A stretch of DNA of 64,000 nucleotides from Trinickia terrae (GTDB lineage: Bacteria > Pseudomonadota > Gammaproteobacteria > Burkholderiales > Burkholderiaceae), in assembly GCF_005144415.1 (NCBI RefSeq), contig NZ_SWJE01000021.1, positions 47,883-111,882 of the forward strand, in the 5' to 3' direction. The notes under the pieces are model-generated. The model made no database searches, had not been told where the DNA came from, and saw only the letters and a list, made by a program, of their open reading frames with translations. A program made the position numbers and the translations under genes. Below, one piece after another: positions 7,243 to 16,251 of the stretch (the first letter of the stretch is position 1; each line of letters starts with the position of its first letter).

Positions 7243-9372
7243 ATGAAAGTCGTAGTTGTCGGAGGAGGCATTGGTGGCTTGACGACCGCTCTGGCGCTGC
7301 TGCGCCAGGGCATCGAGCCGATTGTACTGGAGCGTGCCCCGCAATTGACCGAGGTCGGAGCGGGCGTGCAGATCGCCGCGAACGGCACGATCGTGCTGCG
7401 GGAATTGGGGCTTGAGCCCGCGATGGCGAAGATCGCGACGGTGCCGGAGCGCTTCGACTACCTCGAGCTGTCAACGGGGCGTCTCCTGTACGTTGCGCCG
7501 TTGGGCAAGGAAGCGGCGGCGCGTTACGGCGCGTTGCTCTACAACATTCACCGGGCCGACCTGATCGACCTGCTCGCCAAGGCTTTGCCGCCCGGCGTGG
7601 TCCGGCTGGGAGCGGAATGCGCATCCATTTCCCAGGACGACGACGGCGCCTGGGTCACGCTGCAAAACGGCGAAGTGATTCGCGGCGACGCCGTGATCGG
7701 CGCGGACGGCATCCACTCCGCCGTCCGGACTGCCCTGCGCGGCCCCGAGGAGAAGCAGTTCGCCAACATCCTGATGTGGCGCTCGCTGATCCCCGCCGAC
7801 CGGCTCGCCGGCCTGAAGTTGCCGGTGGCGGGGAACAACTGGTTCGGCGTGGGCAGGAACATCGTCTCGTACTGGGTTCGCAAGGATCTCTACAGCATTC
7901 TTGCGTCGGTGCCGGCAACCGAAGTGAGCCGCGAGTCGTGGACGCAGTCGGGGGACGTCGCGCAGCTGCGGCGCTCGTTCGAGGGGTCCGAGCCGAGGGT
8001 CCAAAAGATGCTGGAAGCCGTGGACTCGGCGTTCATCACGGGGATGTACCACCGCGACCCGATCGAGCACTGGAGCACCGGGCGGATCGCCCTGCTCGGC
8101 GACGCCGCGCATGCGATGGTGCCGTACCTCGCGCAAGGCGCCTGCCAGGCGATCGAAGACGCGTGGGTTCTCGCCAGCTGCCTCGCGAACCATGGCGAAG
8201 CCGGTGTTCAGGACGCGCTGCTCGAATACGAACGGCGCCGCCAGCCGCGCACGACGCGGATTCAGGCGGGTGCGCGGTTTGTCGTCGATTGGGCGCACGA
8301 GCCCGACGAGGCGCGCGTGCGCCAGCGCAACGGACGCTTGAAGGGACTCTCGCGCATCGATCCGTTGGCCGAGGCTTCGTGGTCGTTCGCCTGGGGGCAC
8401 GACATCCTCGCGGCCGCCAAGCTGCCGCCGGGCGAGGTCGTGGGCCTGAGCGCGGCGCGCGAAGGAAAGCGGATGGCGCGCCCCGAGAGCCAGCGCGCTT
8501 TCGATCTCTGGAAGGGTGTGTTCACGCCTGATGACATTGCTCGCGGCGACCGGGGGCAGCGAGCCGCCTACGAACGGTTCCTGCTCGAGCAGTTCCCCGC
8601 GCCGGCGGGCACCGAGGCGACGGACGTCGATCTTCACGGCGTGAGCGCGCTGCGAGTGGTTGCACCGGGATCCGCGCAAAAGGCGAGCGCGACCGCATTG
8701 CACTTCCACGGCGGCGGCTACGTGCTGGGTTCGGCGAAGAGCTCGGTCGAATACGCAAGCCGTCTTTCGCGCGCCCTCAACGGGCCGTGCTACACGGTCG
8801 ACTATCGCCTCGCGCCCGAGCATCCGTATCCGGCGGCATTCGACGACGCGTTCAGCGCCTATCGCGGCTTGCTTGCCGCGGGTGTCGATCCGTCGACGGT
8901 GTTCCTGAGCGGCGAGTCGTCGGGCGGCGGCCTGGCGCTGGCGCTGGCCGCCGCGTTGCGGCGCGCGGGTCTGCCACTGCCGGCGGGCGTCATCGCAATC
9001 TGTCCGCTCACCGACCTCACGCTTGGCGGCCCTTCCGTCATGGCGAATTCGGGAGACGACCCGGCCGCGAATCGCGAGACGCTTTCCAACCTCGCCGCCT
9101 CCTACTTCCAGGGCCACGAGCCGACCGATCCGATGGTGTCGCCGCTGTTCGCCGACCTCGCGGATCTTCCGCCGGTATTTCTTTCGGCCGTGGAGGGCGA
9201 GGTGCTGGAAAGCGACACGACTCGCTTCGCCGAGCGGGCGAGGGCAGCCGGTGTGAACGTGAAGTTGAAGAGGGTGGCCGATTCGGTTCACGTCTTCACG
9301 CTCTTCCCGTTCCTGCCGGAAACCGCCGAGACGCTCGAAGAAATCGGCCAGTGGAGCCGCGAGCTTCTCTAG
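7243..9372 (+). CDS. Fusion: FAD-dependent aromatic hydroxylase + HSL-type alpha/beta hydrolase
   Basis: One uninterrupted 709-residue frame carries two enzymes. Residues 1 to about 385 form a class A flavoprotein hydroxylase (salicylate / 3-hydroxybenzoate 6-hydroxylase type), with VVVGGGIGGLT (dinucleotide fold, 4-14), IGADGIHS (Asp155) and LLGDAAHAMVPYLAQG (Asp287). Residues from about 420 to 709 form a hormone-sensitive-lipase-family esterase, with the HGGGYVLGS oxyanion motif at 489, nucleophile Ser559 in GESSGGG, a likely catalytic acid in GEVLESD and His683 in DSVHVF. Each half has normal family length. An ester or lactone made or used by the hydroxylase could be hydrolysed in cis (inference). 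TetR control is likely. Confidence 0.88.
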   Translation: MKVVVVGGGIGGLTTALALLRQGIEPIVLERAPQLTEVGAGVQIAANGTIVLRELGLEPAMAKIATVPERFDYLELSTGRLLYVAPLGKEAAARYGALLYNIHRADLIDLLAKALPPGVVRLGAECASISQDDDGAWVTLQNGEVIRGDAVIGADGIHSAVRTALRGPEEKQFANILMWRSLIPADRLAGLKLPVAGNNWFGVGRNIVSYWVRKDLYSILASVPATEVSRESWTQSGDVAQLRRSFEGSEPRVQKMLEAVDSAFITGMYHRDPIEHWSTGRIALLGDAAHAMVPYLAQGACQAIEDAWVLASCLANHGEAGVQDALLEYERRRQPRTTRIQAGARFVVDWAHEPDEARVRQRNGRLKGLSRIDPLAEASWSFAWGHDILAAAKLPPGEVVGLSAAREGKRMARPESQRAFDLWKGVFTPDDIARGDRGQRAAYERFLLEQFPAPAGTEATDVDLHGVSALRVVAPGSAQKASATALHFHGGGYVLGSAKSSVEYASRLSRALNGPCYTVDYRLAPEHPYPAAFDDAFSAYRGLLAAGVDPSTVFLSGESSGGGLALALAAALRRAGLPLPAGVIAICPLTDLTLGGPSVMANSGDDPAANRETLSNLAASYFQGHEPTDPMVSPLFADLADLPPVFLSAVEGEVLESDTTRFAERARAAGVNVKLKRVADSVHVFTLFPFLPETAETLEEIGQWSRELL

Positions 9373-9479
9373 AAGTAGAGAGGCGCATCCGCCTGGCGCG
9401 CGGCGCTTGGTGGATGCAAGCAAACGGTTTCAAGGCGCCACGCCCTATCACTGCATCTCGTCTTATGCCCGGAGCAGAC

Positions 9480-11183
9480 ATGACGGCAATCTCCCCGCGT
9501 CGGCCGGCCGACGCGCCGCGGCAGCTATCCGCGCCGCAGACATCGCTGTACGCGAATCTCGAAGTCTCCGCGAACCGCCATCCGGAAAAGGCCGCAATCC
9601 TTTACTACGGCAGCACCGTGAGCTACCGGCAACTGCGATCCGAAGTCGATGCGCTGGCCGGATTCCTGCAGCAGCATTGCGGCGTCGCCCGGGGTGACCG
9701 CGTCGTGCTGTACATGCAGAACAGCCCGCAGTTCGTCATCGCTTTCTACGCGATCCTGCGCGCGGATGCGGTGGTCGTGCCCGTCAATCCGATGAACCGT
9801 GCTGCGGAGCTGCAGCACATACTCGAAGATAGCGGGGCGAGCGTTGCCTTCGTCGGCGAAGAACTCATGGCGCACATCCGGTCGCTGCCTGGCGGCCGGG
9901 TGAACCATGTGATTTCTGCGCGCTATGCCGACTATCTTCGTGATCAGACCGACTTGCCGTTGCCCGAGGTCCTGACCTCCTCGGCCGGGCCGTGGCCCCA
10001 TGCGGAATCCGTCGACGGCCACACTGCGCTCATCGCCTGGAAGGACACGCTCTTAAGCGCGTGCGTACCGCGCGGCCACGAAGCCAAGCCCGAGGATCTC
10101 GCGGTCATTCCCTATACCTCCGGCACGACCGGCCGTCCCAAGGGGTGCATCCATACCCATTGGAGCGTGATGCATTCGACGGTCGCGTGCGCGCGATGGC
10201 CGAACCTTGCCAACGAGAGCGTGATGCTGTGCTCCGTGCCGCTGTTTCACGTCACCGGCATGCAGAATTGCATGAACATGCCGATCTTCATCGGCGCCAC
10301 GATGGCGATCATGACCCGCTGGGATGCGACATGCGCCGCGTACTTGATCGAACGCCATCGCGTCAGCACCTGGGTCACCGTTCCCACGATGCTTATCGAC
10401 CTGCTGAATCTCGCGGACGTCGACCAGTTCGACCTGAGCTCCATCACCTACCTGAGCGGCGGCGGCGCCGCGATGCCGCAGGCTGTCGCGCAGCAGATCC
10501 AGGCGCGTTGGGGTGTCCCGTACGTGGAAGGGTACGGCCTCACCGAGACGATGGCGGCGACCCACATCAATCCGCCGAAGCAGAGCAAGCAGCAGTGCAT
10601 GGGGGTGCCGATCTTCAATACGAGTTCGCTCGTGGTCGATCCCGAAACGCTCGCGCCGCTCGGCGAGGGCGAAACCGGCGAGATTCTCGTCAGCGGGCCG
10701 CAAGTATTCGACGGGTATTGGAAGTCGCCGGAAGCCACGCGAGACGCGTTCGTCGTGATCGATGGGAAGCGGTACCTGCGCACCGGAGACCTCGGTTACG
10801 TGGATCGCGACGGATATTTCTTCGTCGTCGACCGGCTGAAACGCATGATCAACGCCTCCGGCTACAAGGTCTGGCCGGCCGAAGTCGAGGCCATGCTGTT
10901 CGAGCATCCCGCCGTGCAGGAAGCGTGTGTGATAGCGACCCAGGATGCGCGTCGAGGCGAGTCGGTCAAGGCGGTCATCGTGCTTCGGAACGGTGAGCAC
11001 GCGACGGAAGAAGACATCGTGTCCTGGGCCCGCGAGCGCATGGCGTCCTATAAGGTGCCGCGCGTCATTCAGTTTGCCGACAGCCTGCCTCGCACGGCGA
11101 GCGGAAAGATTCAGTGGCGGCTGTTGCAGGAAGAGGAAACGCAAAGCCGCAACGCTCAATCCGAACGCCGCCGGCTGGATTGA
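9480..11183 (+). CDS. AMP-forming acyl-CoA synthetase/ligase
   Basis: This 567-residue ANL-superfamily ligase has the P-loop YTSGTTGRPKG from about residue 212, YVEGYGLTETMAATHINPP (A5), a YLRTGDLGYVD motif and the C-terminal catalytic lysine region PRTASGKIQWRLL. It activates a carboxylic acid to an acyl-CoA through an acyl-adenylate. The start is ATG 9480 with GGAG 5 bp upstream; the same frame is open much further back, but that stretch only shadows the esterase gene. It lies 107 bp after the fusion gene on the same strand and probably activates its product. Confidence 0.92.
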   Translation: MTAISPRRPADAPRQLSAPQTSLYANLEVSANRHPEKAAILYYGSTVSYRQLRSEVDALAGFLQQHCGVARGDRVVLYMQNSPQFVIAFYAILRADAVVVPVNPMNRAAELQHILEDSGASVAFVGEELMAHIRSLPGGRVNHVISARYADYLRDQTDLPLPEVLTSSAGPWPHAESVDGHTALIAWKDTLLSACVPRGHEAKPEDLAVIPYTSGTTGRPKGCIHTHWSVMHSTVACARWPNLANESVMLCSVPLFHVTGMQNCMNMPIFIGATMAIMTRWDATCAAYLIERHRVSTWVTVPTMLIDLLNLADVDQFDLSSITYLSGGGAAMPQAVAQQIQARWGVPYVEGYGLTETMAATHINPPKQSKQQCMGVPIFNTSSLVVDPETLAPLGEGETGEILVSGPQVFDGYWKSPEATRDAFVVIDGKRYLRTGDLGYVDRDGYFFVVDRLKRMINASGYKVWPAEVEAMLFEHPAVQEACVIATQDARRGESVKAVIVLRNGEHATEEDIVSWARERMASYKVPRVIQFADSLPRTASGKIQWRLLQEEETQSRNAQSERRRLD

Positions 11184-11274
11184 CCTGTTGCCAGGGTTAT
11201 CCCTCACGCCTTCTCAAGGCGATGGAATAAGGCGTGCCGCGGCGGTCGATGCGCTCGCGCCGCGGAATGTAAAT

Positions 11275-11286
11275 TTTCTGGCAGTT
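11275..11286. promoter_or_regulatory. Isolated half site TTTCTGGCAGTT upstream of porin
   Basis: This 12-mer is identical to the core of the inverted repeat at 898-955. It lies in the 290-bp gap (11184-11473) between the ligase and the porin, which otherwise holds no convincing gene and only a weak CACGCCTT/AAGGCGTG repeat after the ligase stop. It suggests, weakly, that porin expression is tied to the hydroxyacid locus. Confidence 0.35.
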
Positions 11287-11473
11287 GCGGCCGGGGTTTC
11301 CGGGCAACGTGTGGCTGTGGGCGCCATGCTTTGGCCGGATCTGGCTGTGCCGGCTCATTTGATTGCACAACAAGAAGACATCAGGCGCTCGTGCTCAGGG
11401 AGCAATCGATAGTTCGCAGATGTAGTTCATATCGTTCGCATAACGACATAATCATAATATCCGGAGTTTATTT

Positions 11474-12622
11474 ATGAGGAAGGTTAGGAGATTGCTTGGA
11501 GCACGGTATCGGCGCAAGGCCGGCCTGTTGGCCGCCATCGCGTCTACTGCGACGCTGTATTCCGTCTCGTCGGCCGCACAGTCGTCGGTCACGCTTTACG
11601 GGCTTGTCGATACGGGCATTCGCTACACGACGCATGCGGATCGGCAAGGCGATTCCCGCGTCCAGATGACCACCGGCGAAAGCGAAAGCCACTTCGGATT
11701 CAAGGGAGTGGAAGACATCGGCGGCGGAACGAAGGTCGTATTCCAACTCGAGGATCGCTTCTTTCCGAACTCGGGGCAGACCGACCCCGCCTATCCGTAC
11801 TTCAACACGGCGTTTGTCGGCTTGCAGTCGAGCAGTTACGGAAAGTTGACGATGGGGCGTCAGATCAACCCGCTCGCCGATGCCGTTCTGAGCGCCTTCA
11901 TCACCAATCCGTGGCTGCCCACCTTTTACCAGTTTCGGCCGGAAGTCACGATGGCCCAGGGCGTGTGGACCAGCAACATGGTCAAGTACGCCGCGCGATG
12001 GCAATACCTGACGGCCGAGGTGTCGTACGCGTTCGGCGGCAATGCAGGCGCCTTCGGCGCGGGCAGCCAGATCGGGGCATCGCTGATCTATTTGCCCGGC
12101 CAGCCGTTGCGCCTTGCCGCCGCGTACCTGGACTCGCGCGATGCCGTGAACGGTTCCGCGCACCTCAAATCCTGGACTGCCGGCGGCTCATATTCGTTCG
12201 GCGCTACGACGGTCACTGCCGGCTGGGCCGTGAACAGGCAGGACGCCGGGTTCCAAGGCAATTTCCCCAATGGTCCATTCAGCGCGCCGGAATTGACCGC
12301 GCTCGAATTCAACACGTTCACTTCCCGGCAAATGTTCTTTGGCGGCGTGTCGCAGCAGATCGCGGACTCGATTCATCTTTCCGCGAATGTGTGGCGCACG
12401 ATTCAGACCGGCAAGACGCAAGCGGCCAACGGCAACGCGACGCAATTCCAGCTGCTCGCGGACTACTACTTATCCAAACGCACGGACACCTATCTTGAGG
12501 CCGACTACTCGCTGTATCGCGGCGGCATGGTCGGCGCCCAGTTCCAAGGCGTCAATGCGCTGAGCTCGGCGTTCGGCACGACCCAGCTGGGCATCATGGC
12601 TGGTGTGCGGCATATGTTCTAA
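11474..12622 (+). CDS. Gram-negative outer-membrane porin
   Basis: This 382-residue beta-barrel porin is of the Burkholderiales trimeric type. A signal peptide of about 35 residues ends near SSAAQSSV and is followed by SSVTLYGLVDTGI. FGFKGVEDIGGGTKVVFQLE is the conserved first hairpin, and the protein ends in the aromatic residue of GVRHMF, the C-terminal signal recognised by the BAM complex. It probably admits substrates of the neighbouring catabolic genes. It stands alone, with AT-rich DNA before its ATG suggesting its own promoter. Confidence 0.93.
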   Translation: MRKVRRLLGARYRRKAGLLAAIASTATLYSVSSAAQSSVTLYGLVDTGIRYTTHADRQGDSRVQMTTGESESHFGFKGVEDIGGGTKVVFQLEDRFFPNSGQTDPAYPYFNTAFVGLQSSSYGKLTMGRQINPLADAVLSAFITNPWLPTFYQFRPEVTMAQGVWTSNMVKYAARWQYLTAEVSYAFGGNAGAFGAGSQIGASLIYLPGQPLRLAAAYLDSRDAVNGSAHLKSWTAGGSYSFGATTVTAGWAVNRQDAGFQGNFPNGPFSAPELTALEFNTFTSRQMFFGGVSQQIADSIHLSANVWRTIQTGKTQAANGNATQFQLLADYYLSKRTDTYLEADYSLYRGGMVGAQFQGVNALSSAFGTTQLGIMAGVRHMF

Positions 12623-12649
12623 GGAGATGCCGGGATGACGAAGGAGCGA

Positions 12650-13342
12650 TCACTGGTAATCCTGGAACGACGAAAGAATGTCCTTCGAACATATTTCGAT
12701 TCGGCCATACCGGAGAGCGATCGCTCCTTTTTCGGCCATTGCCTTGAGCTCCAGCGAGAGCGTCTGCCGAGTGATGCCGAGCATCATCGCCAGCGTGTCT
12801 TGCGAGACGCTGACGTCTTGGCGGCTTTGCGGCCACTTCGTCACGTCGCCCGATGCGAGCTGCAGAAGGCGCCGGGCGATGCGTGCGCGCGTCGAGTGGA
12901 GGGTGGCGTCTTCGATGATGCGATAGAGCCAATTCATGTGGATGGACTGCAACTCGTTGATGGCCCCGAGAAACGTTTGACTCTGCATCAGCTCGTCGAA
13001 GGCGGGTGTCCTGACCATCAAGACGGTCGCGCGCTCGATCGCCACGACATCGCGCAGGCGTGGCTGACGGCTGGTCATCGTGGTCTGGCCGAACCAGTCG
13101 CCGGCTTCGATGACGGCCAGGATCGCTTCCTTGCCGTCTTCGCGAAGCGTCGATGCTTTTAGCCTGCCGCTGTTGAGACCATAGAAGCCGCTCGGCGTAT
13201 CGCCCCGGTGGAATAGATATTCGCCCGGGTGCAGCGTGACCAATTCGCATCGCTGGATAAGCGCTTCCTGCTCGGCCGCGGGCAATGAGCAGAACCATTG
13301 GTTGGTCCGTATCTCCTCGGACGTGTCGGTCATGAGCGCCAT
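12650..13342 (-). CDS. Crp/Fnr-family transcriptional regulator
   Basis: This protein of about 230 residues has an N-terminal cyclic-nucleotide-binding-type barrel (CELVTLHPGEYLFHRGDTPSG, then KEAILAVIEAGDWFG) and a C-terminal Crp winged helix with VSVSQDTLAMMLGITRQTLS. No FNR-type N-terminal cysteine cluster is visible, so oxygen sensing through an Fe-S cluster is unlikely. I use the ATG at 13342; the frame extends to a TTG at 13408 without better signals. It converges on the porin and diverges from the aldehyde dehydrogenase at 13530, either of which it may regulate. Confidence 0.88.
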   Translation of the reverse strand: MALMTDTSEEIRTNQWFCSLPAAEQEALIQRCELVTLHPGEYLFHRGDTPSGFYGLNSGRLKASTLREDGKEAILAVIEAGDWFGQTTMTSRQPRLRDVVAIERATVLMVRTPAFDELMQSQTFLGAINELQSIHMNWLYRIIEDATLHSTRARIARRLLQLASGDVTKWPQSRQDVSVSQDTLAMMLGITRQTLSLELKAMAEKGAIALRYGRIEICSKDILSSFQDYQ

Positions 13343-13529
13343 GTGAGTTGCATCTTTTTGGAAGGTCGCCTCGAACGGCGGATTCAGGCTGCTGATCGAG
13401 GGGATCAAATCATTCTATACGTGCGGAAAATTGCAACGCAAGGCGGGCAAATGGGGGAGAGAAACCCTTTCGATTGACCCTCCAGGCAATGAACACTTTT
13501 ATTACGCAGATGGCTAAAAGGGATCCAAT

Positions 13530-15002
13530 ATGAGCACCACGACTCTTTCAAAACTCTTGGACGCGGGAATATGGCAGGGGCGCCTTTTCACAGGCTCGTG
13601 GCAAGAGAGCGCCAGCGGGCAGGACGTGATCGAGCCCGCCACGGGCCAGAAGCTAGGGCGCATCGGCATGGCCGGCGCGGCGCTCGTCGCCGAGTCCGCC
13701 GCCACCGCGAGCGCTGCGCAAACGGCGTGGGCAGCGCTGCCGTACGACGAGCGCGCGGCCGTGCTGCGCCGCGCGGCGCAGCTTGCCGAAGCGCACTTTG
13801 CGGAGATCGTCGAATGGGTGATGTGCGAAAGCGGTTCGACACGCGTCAAGGCGGAATTCGAGACCTCCGTGACGGTCAAGACGCTGCATGAAGCGGCGGG
13901 ATTGCCGTCGCGCGCCGCCGGAGAGGTGCTGCCGTCGGTTCCGGGGCGCCTTTCGCTGGCCCGGCGCCGTCCGCTTGGCGTGGTCGGCGTCATCTCGCCG
14001 TTCAACTTCCCTCTTTATCTTGCGATGCGCGCGGTTGCGCCGGCGATTGCACTGGGTAACGCGGTGGTGCTCAAGCCCGATCCCCGGACTGCCGTCTGCG
14101 GAGGCTTTGTCGTTGCGCGGCTGTTCGAGCTTGCGGGTTTGCCGGCGGGCGTGCTGCACGTATTGCCGGGCGACGGCGCCGCGGGTGCCGCGCTCACGGC
14201 CGATCCTCATGTCGCGATGATTCAATTCACGGGATCGACGGAGGCAGGCCGCAAGGTGGGCGAGGCAGCGGGCCGGCACTTGAAGAAGGTGTCGCTGGAG
14301 CTTGGCGGCAAGAACTCGCTCATCGTGCTCGACGATGCCGATATCGATCTGGCCGTCGCCAACACGGCATGGGGCGCGTATCTTCATCAAGGCCAGATCT
14401 GTCTCGCGACCGGGCGCGTACTCGTGCAGCGCGGCATCTACGAGCGCTTTGTCGAAAAGCTCGCCGCGAAGGCCAAGGGGCTCACGGTCGGGAATCCCGC
14501 AACCGATGACGTCGCGCTGGGACCGCTCATCAACGCTCATCAACGCGACCACGCCGCTCGCGTAGTGAAGGATGCGGTTTCCGCAGGTGCCCGGCTCGAA
14601 GCCGGCGGCGGCTATCGCGATCTGTTCTTCGAGCCGACGGTGCTCTCCGCCGTGACGCCGGAAAATCCCGCGTTCAGGGAGGAGATCTTCGGGCCGGTGG
14701 CCGTCGTGGTTCCGTTCGACAGCGACGAGGATGCGATCAAGCTGGCCAACCAATCGGAGTATGGGCTTTCGATGGCGATCGTTTCCGCCAACGTCGGACG
14801 CGCGCTTGCAATCGGCGAACGTTTGCGCACGGGGCTGCTGCATATCAACGATCAGACCGTCAACGACGAAGTCATCAATCCGTTCGGCGGCGTCGGCGCA
14901 TCGGGCAATGGAACGAGTGTCGGCGGCCCGGCGAACCTGGAAGAGTACACGCAGTGGCAATGGCTGACCGTGAAGGGCGAAGCGCCGCTCTATCCGATCT
15001 GA
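13530..15002 (+). CDS. Aldehyde dehydrogenase, benzaldehyde/vanillin dehydrogenase type
   Basis: This 490-residue NAD(P)-dependent aldehyde dehydrogenase has the cofactor motif QFTGSTEAGRKVGEAAG, the general base Glu in SLELGGKN and nucleophile Cys291 in HQGQICLATGR. Wording such as VVGVISPFNFPLYLAMRAVAPA matches the aromatic (benzaldehyde/vanillin) branch. It would oxidise an aromatic aldehyde to its acid. With the hydroxyacid dehydrogenase and TPP enzyme at the left end it could complete a mandelate-like route, although it is 12 kb away (inference). Confidence 0.9.
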   Translation: MSTTTLSKLLDAGIWQGRLFTGSWQESASGQDVIEPATGQKLGRIGMAGAALVAESAATASAAQTAWAALPYDERAAVLRRAAQLAEAHFAEIVEWVMCESGSTRVKAEFETSVTVKTLHEAAGLPSRAAGEVLPSVPGRLSLARRRPLGVVGVISPFNFPLYLAMRAVAPAIALGNAVVLKPDPRTAVCGGFVVARLFELAGLPAGVLHVLPGDGAAGAALTADPHVAMIQFTGSTEAGRKVGEAAGRHLKKVSLELGGKNSLIVLDDADIDLAVANTAWGAYLHQGQICLATGRVLVQRGIYERFVEKLAAKAKGLTVGNPATDDVALGPLINAHQRDHAARVVKDAVSAGARLEAGGGYRDLFFEPTVLSAVTPENPAFREEIFGPVAVVVPFDSDEDAIKLANQSEYGLSMAIVSANVGRALAIGERLRTGLLHINDQTVNDEVINPFGGVGASGNGTSVGGPANLEEYTQWQWLTVKGEAPLYPI

Positions 15003-15285
15003 GCGGGCGGTCCGGGGGCAACCGGCGCCACAGGGCTGCTGATGACAGCGTTGAGGCCTGCGATCCCATTGCTCGGGGACCAGTTTTCGGTGGTCACCTC
15101 GATGATGTTAATGAGCACGTCGGCGGGATCGACGCCGGGGTCGGCCTGAAGATTTGTGACGAGGCGCTCGTAGAAGCGCTTCTTTTCGTCAGCGCTTCGT
15201 GGAGCGTCTCGTGGATTCCCTCGAGAACGGCGGTGCGATAGGGCGCAGGCTTGCCGCTGCGCATCGATACATGGGTCATGGGCAT
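14990..15285 (-). pseudogene. Tautomerase-family pseudogene with internal deletion and frameshift
   Basis: The N-terminal part, starting at ATG 15285, reads MPMTHVSMRSGKPAPYRTA and on to EGIHETLHEA, matching the start of the roughly 130-residue tautomerase family seen in Burkholderia. Near 15170 the frame shifts, and the C-terminal part (DEKKRFYERLVTNLQADPG, then VDPADVLINIIEVTTENWS) continues in another frame to TAG at 14990. The central 40-50 residues normally found between the halves are missing. An internal deletion therefore broke the gene. Its end overlaps the aldehyde dehydrogenase stop by 13 bp on the other strand. Confidence 0.75.
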
Positions 15286-15460
15286 GGAAGGCTCCGATGG
15301 GTCATTGCTCGAACCCATCTTAGGTGCGTCGACCGATGCCATTAAAGGATCCTTCCTCATTGTTGCGATGAGGTTTGCAAATCATTGGTGTGATTCGCAG
15401 ACATCGTTGCAACTGAAGTGTGATTAATCCAGCGTCAATTGGTTGGCGAATCCAAGATTA

Positions 15461-15484
15461 ATATAAACCCCGCCGAAACGGGGC
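15461..15484 (-). terminator. Rho-independent terminator of the T6SS cargo operon
   Basis: On the minus strand CCCCG (15483-15479) and CGGGG (15472-15468) enclose a 6-nt loop and are followed by TTTATATT. It lies 20 bp after the stop of the LprI remnant, at the end of the minus-strand effector operon. Confidence 0.6.
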
Positions 15485-15503
15485 AGAATTCTCGATCTAA
15501 TGT

Positions 15504-15824
15504 TCAATCCTTGAGTAGTTCGTCAAGCTCCTTTACCCGGCTCTGCGTAATGTTCGCCATACATTCCCAAAAGAAAATATAGCGTTCCGCCGCTTCGCCC
15601 ATTGAGTAGGTTTCGCTATAACACTCGTTGTCCCGGTACGTCGCCCAAGCATTCTGCGCCTTCTCGGAGTAAGGTGACGCCCAAGCTGGCTGATGTTGGA
15701 GATTTAAATGCGGCCAAATGGTGCGCGAATCCGGTAGGTAGATATTGGCGCGTGTCTTTTCCTTAGCCCCCCGATGCGGGGGGGCATGACCAAATATCCG
15801 AGTAGGCGTAATGAAGCCGAGGTG
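15504..15824 (-). pseudogene. Headless LprI/DUF1311-like gene remnant
   Basis: An open frame of about 106 codons lacks a usable start codon. Its second half, AQNAWATYRDNECYSET followed by ERYIFFWECMANITQSRV and KELDELL, matches the C-terminal half of LprI/DUF1311 lysozyme-inhibitor-like proteins: W-x-x-Y-R-D-x-E-C, then C-x-x-x-x-T-x-x-R. It lies directly after, and in the same frame as, the TAG of the gene at 15825-16247. It is either a 5'-truncated leftover of a former immunity or adaptor gene, or the tail of a once longer downstream gene. A GC-rich hairpin at 15766-15784 lies within it. Confidence 0.5.
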
Positions 15825-16247
15825 CTAGTTATCTCTGGGCGGCTCGATTTCTATAGAGTCCAAGGTCTCCTTAATTGAGGTTGCTTTTCGCAAATCACTC
15901 CCAGTAATTTCCCGATGATTGGCATCGAAGAATTTTATATTCGTGTCTATTATTAGAGTAACAGGGATGTCTCCCTTTTGGCTGTGCCAGATTGCATTAA
16001 ATCTATATGGTCCCATACGTGCTCCGCCCATATGTGGCATCGTCGGGCTATCAATTCTGGTTCCCCAGCCAGTATCTGCAACTGTAAACGACTGTGTTAT
16101 AAATCTCTCGAAAAATGGACGTGCTTTCATCATGGGGGTGATATCCGCTGTAAAGCTAACGGATCCGTCTGCGTAGGCGAACGGAATTAATCCAATGCCG
16201 AGGCAACCTGTAAGTATTGCGCCTGAAAGATATTTTCCGATCATCAT
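15825..16247 (-). CDS. Secreted/periplasmic protein, probable T6SS immunity protein
   Basis: This 140-residue protein has a clear signal peptide (LSGAILTGCLGIGLIPFAYA, cleavage before DGSV), so it acts in the periplasm. I do not recognise a named domain. It starts 4 bp after the stop of the '3D' effector gene, with GGAG inside the effector's last codons 8 bp from the ATG. A small exported protein translationally tied to a peptidoglycan-targeting effector is the standard layout of an immunity protein (inference). Codon use is more AT-rich than in the flanking metabolic genes. It stops at TAG 15825. Confidence 0.7.
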   Translation of the reverse strand: MMIGKYLSGAILTGCLGIGLIPFAYADGSVSFTADITPMMKARPFFERFITQSFTVADTGWGTRIDSPTMPHMGGARMGPYRFNAIWHSQKGDIPVTLIIDTNIKFFDANHREITGSDLRKATSIKETLDSIEIEPPRDN

Positions 16248-16251
16248 TTAA

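Noticed and set aside
8787..9479. N-terminal extension of the acyl-CoA ligase frame
   Set aside because: The extension only overlaps the esterase half in another frame; the ligase homology begins after ATG 9480, which has its own GGAG.
11184..11473. Possible gene fragment between ligase and porin
   Set aside because: The open frame there has no recognisable domain or start signal; it is treated as promoter region.
15094..15360. Independent small gene on the minus strand
   Set aside because: The frame is the front part of the broken tautomerase plus out-of-frame sequence, so I call it a pseudogene segment.
15766..15784. C6/G7 hairpin as a terminator of the effector operon
   Set aside because: It lacks a T tract on both strands and lies inside the LprI remnant; the hairpin at 15461-15484 with a T-rich tail is the better terminator.
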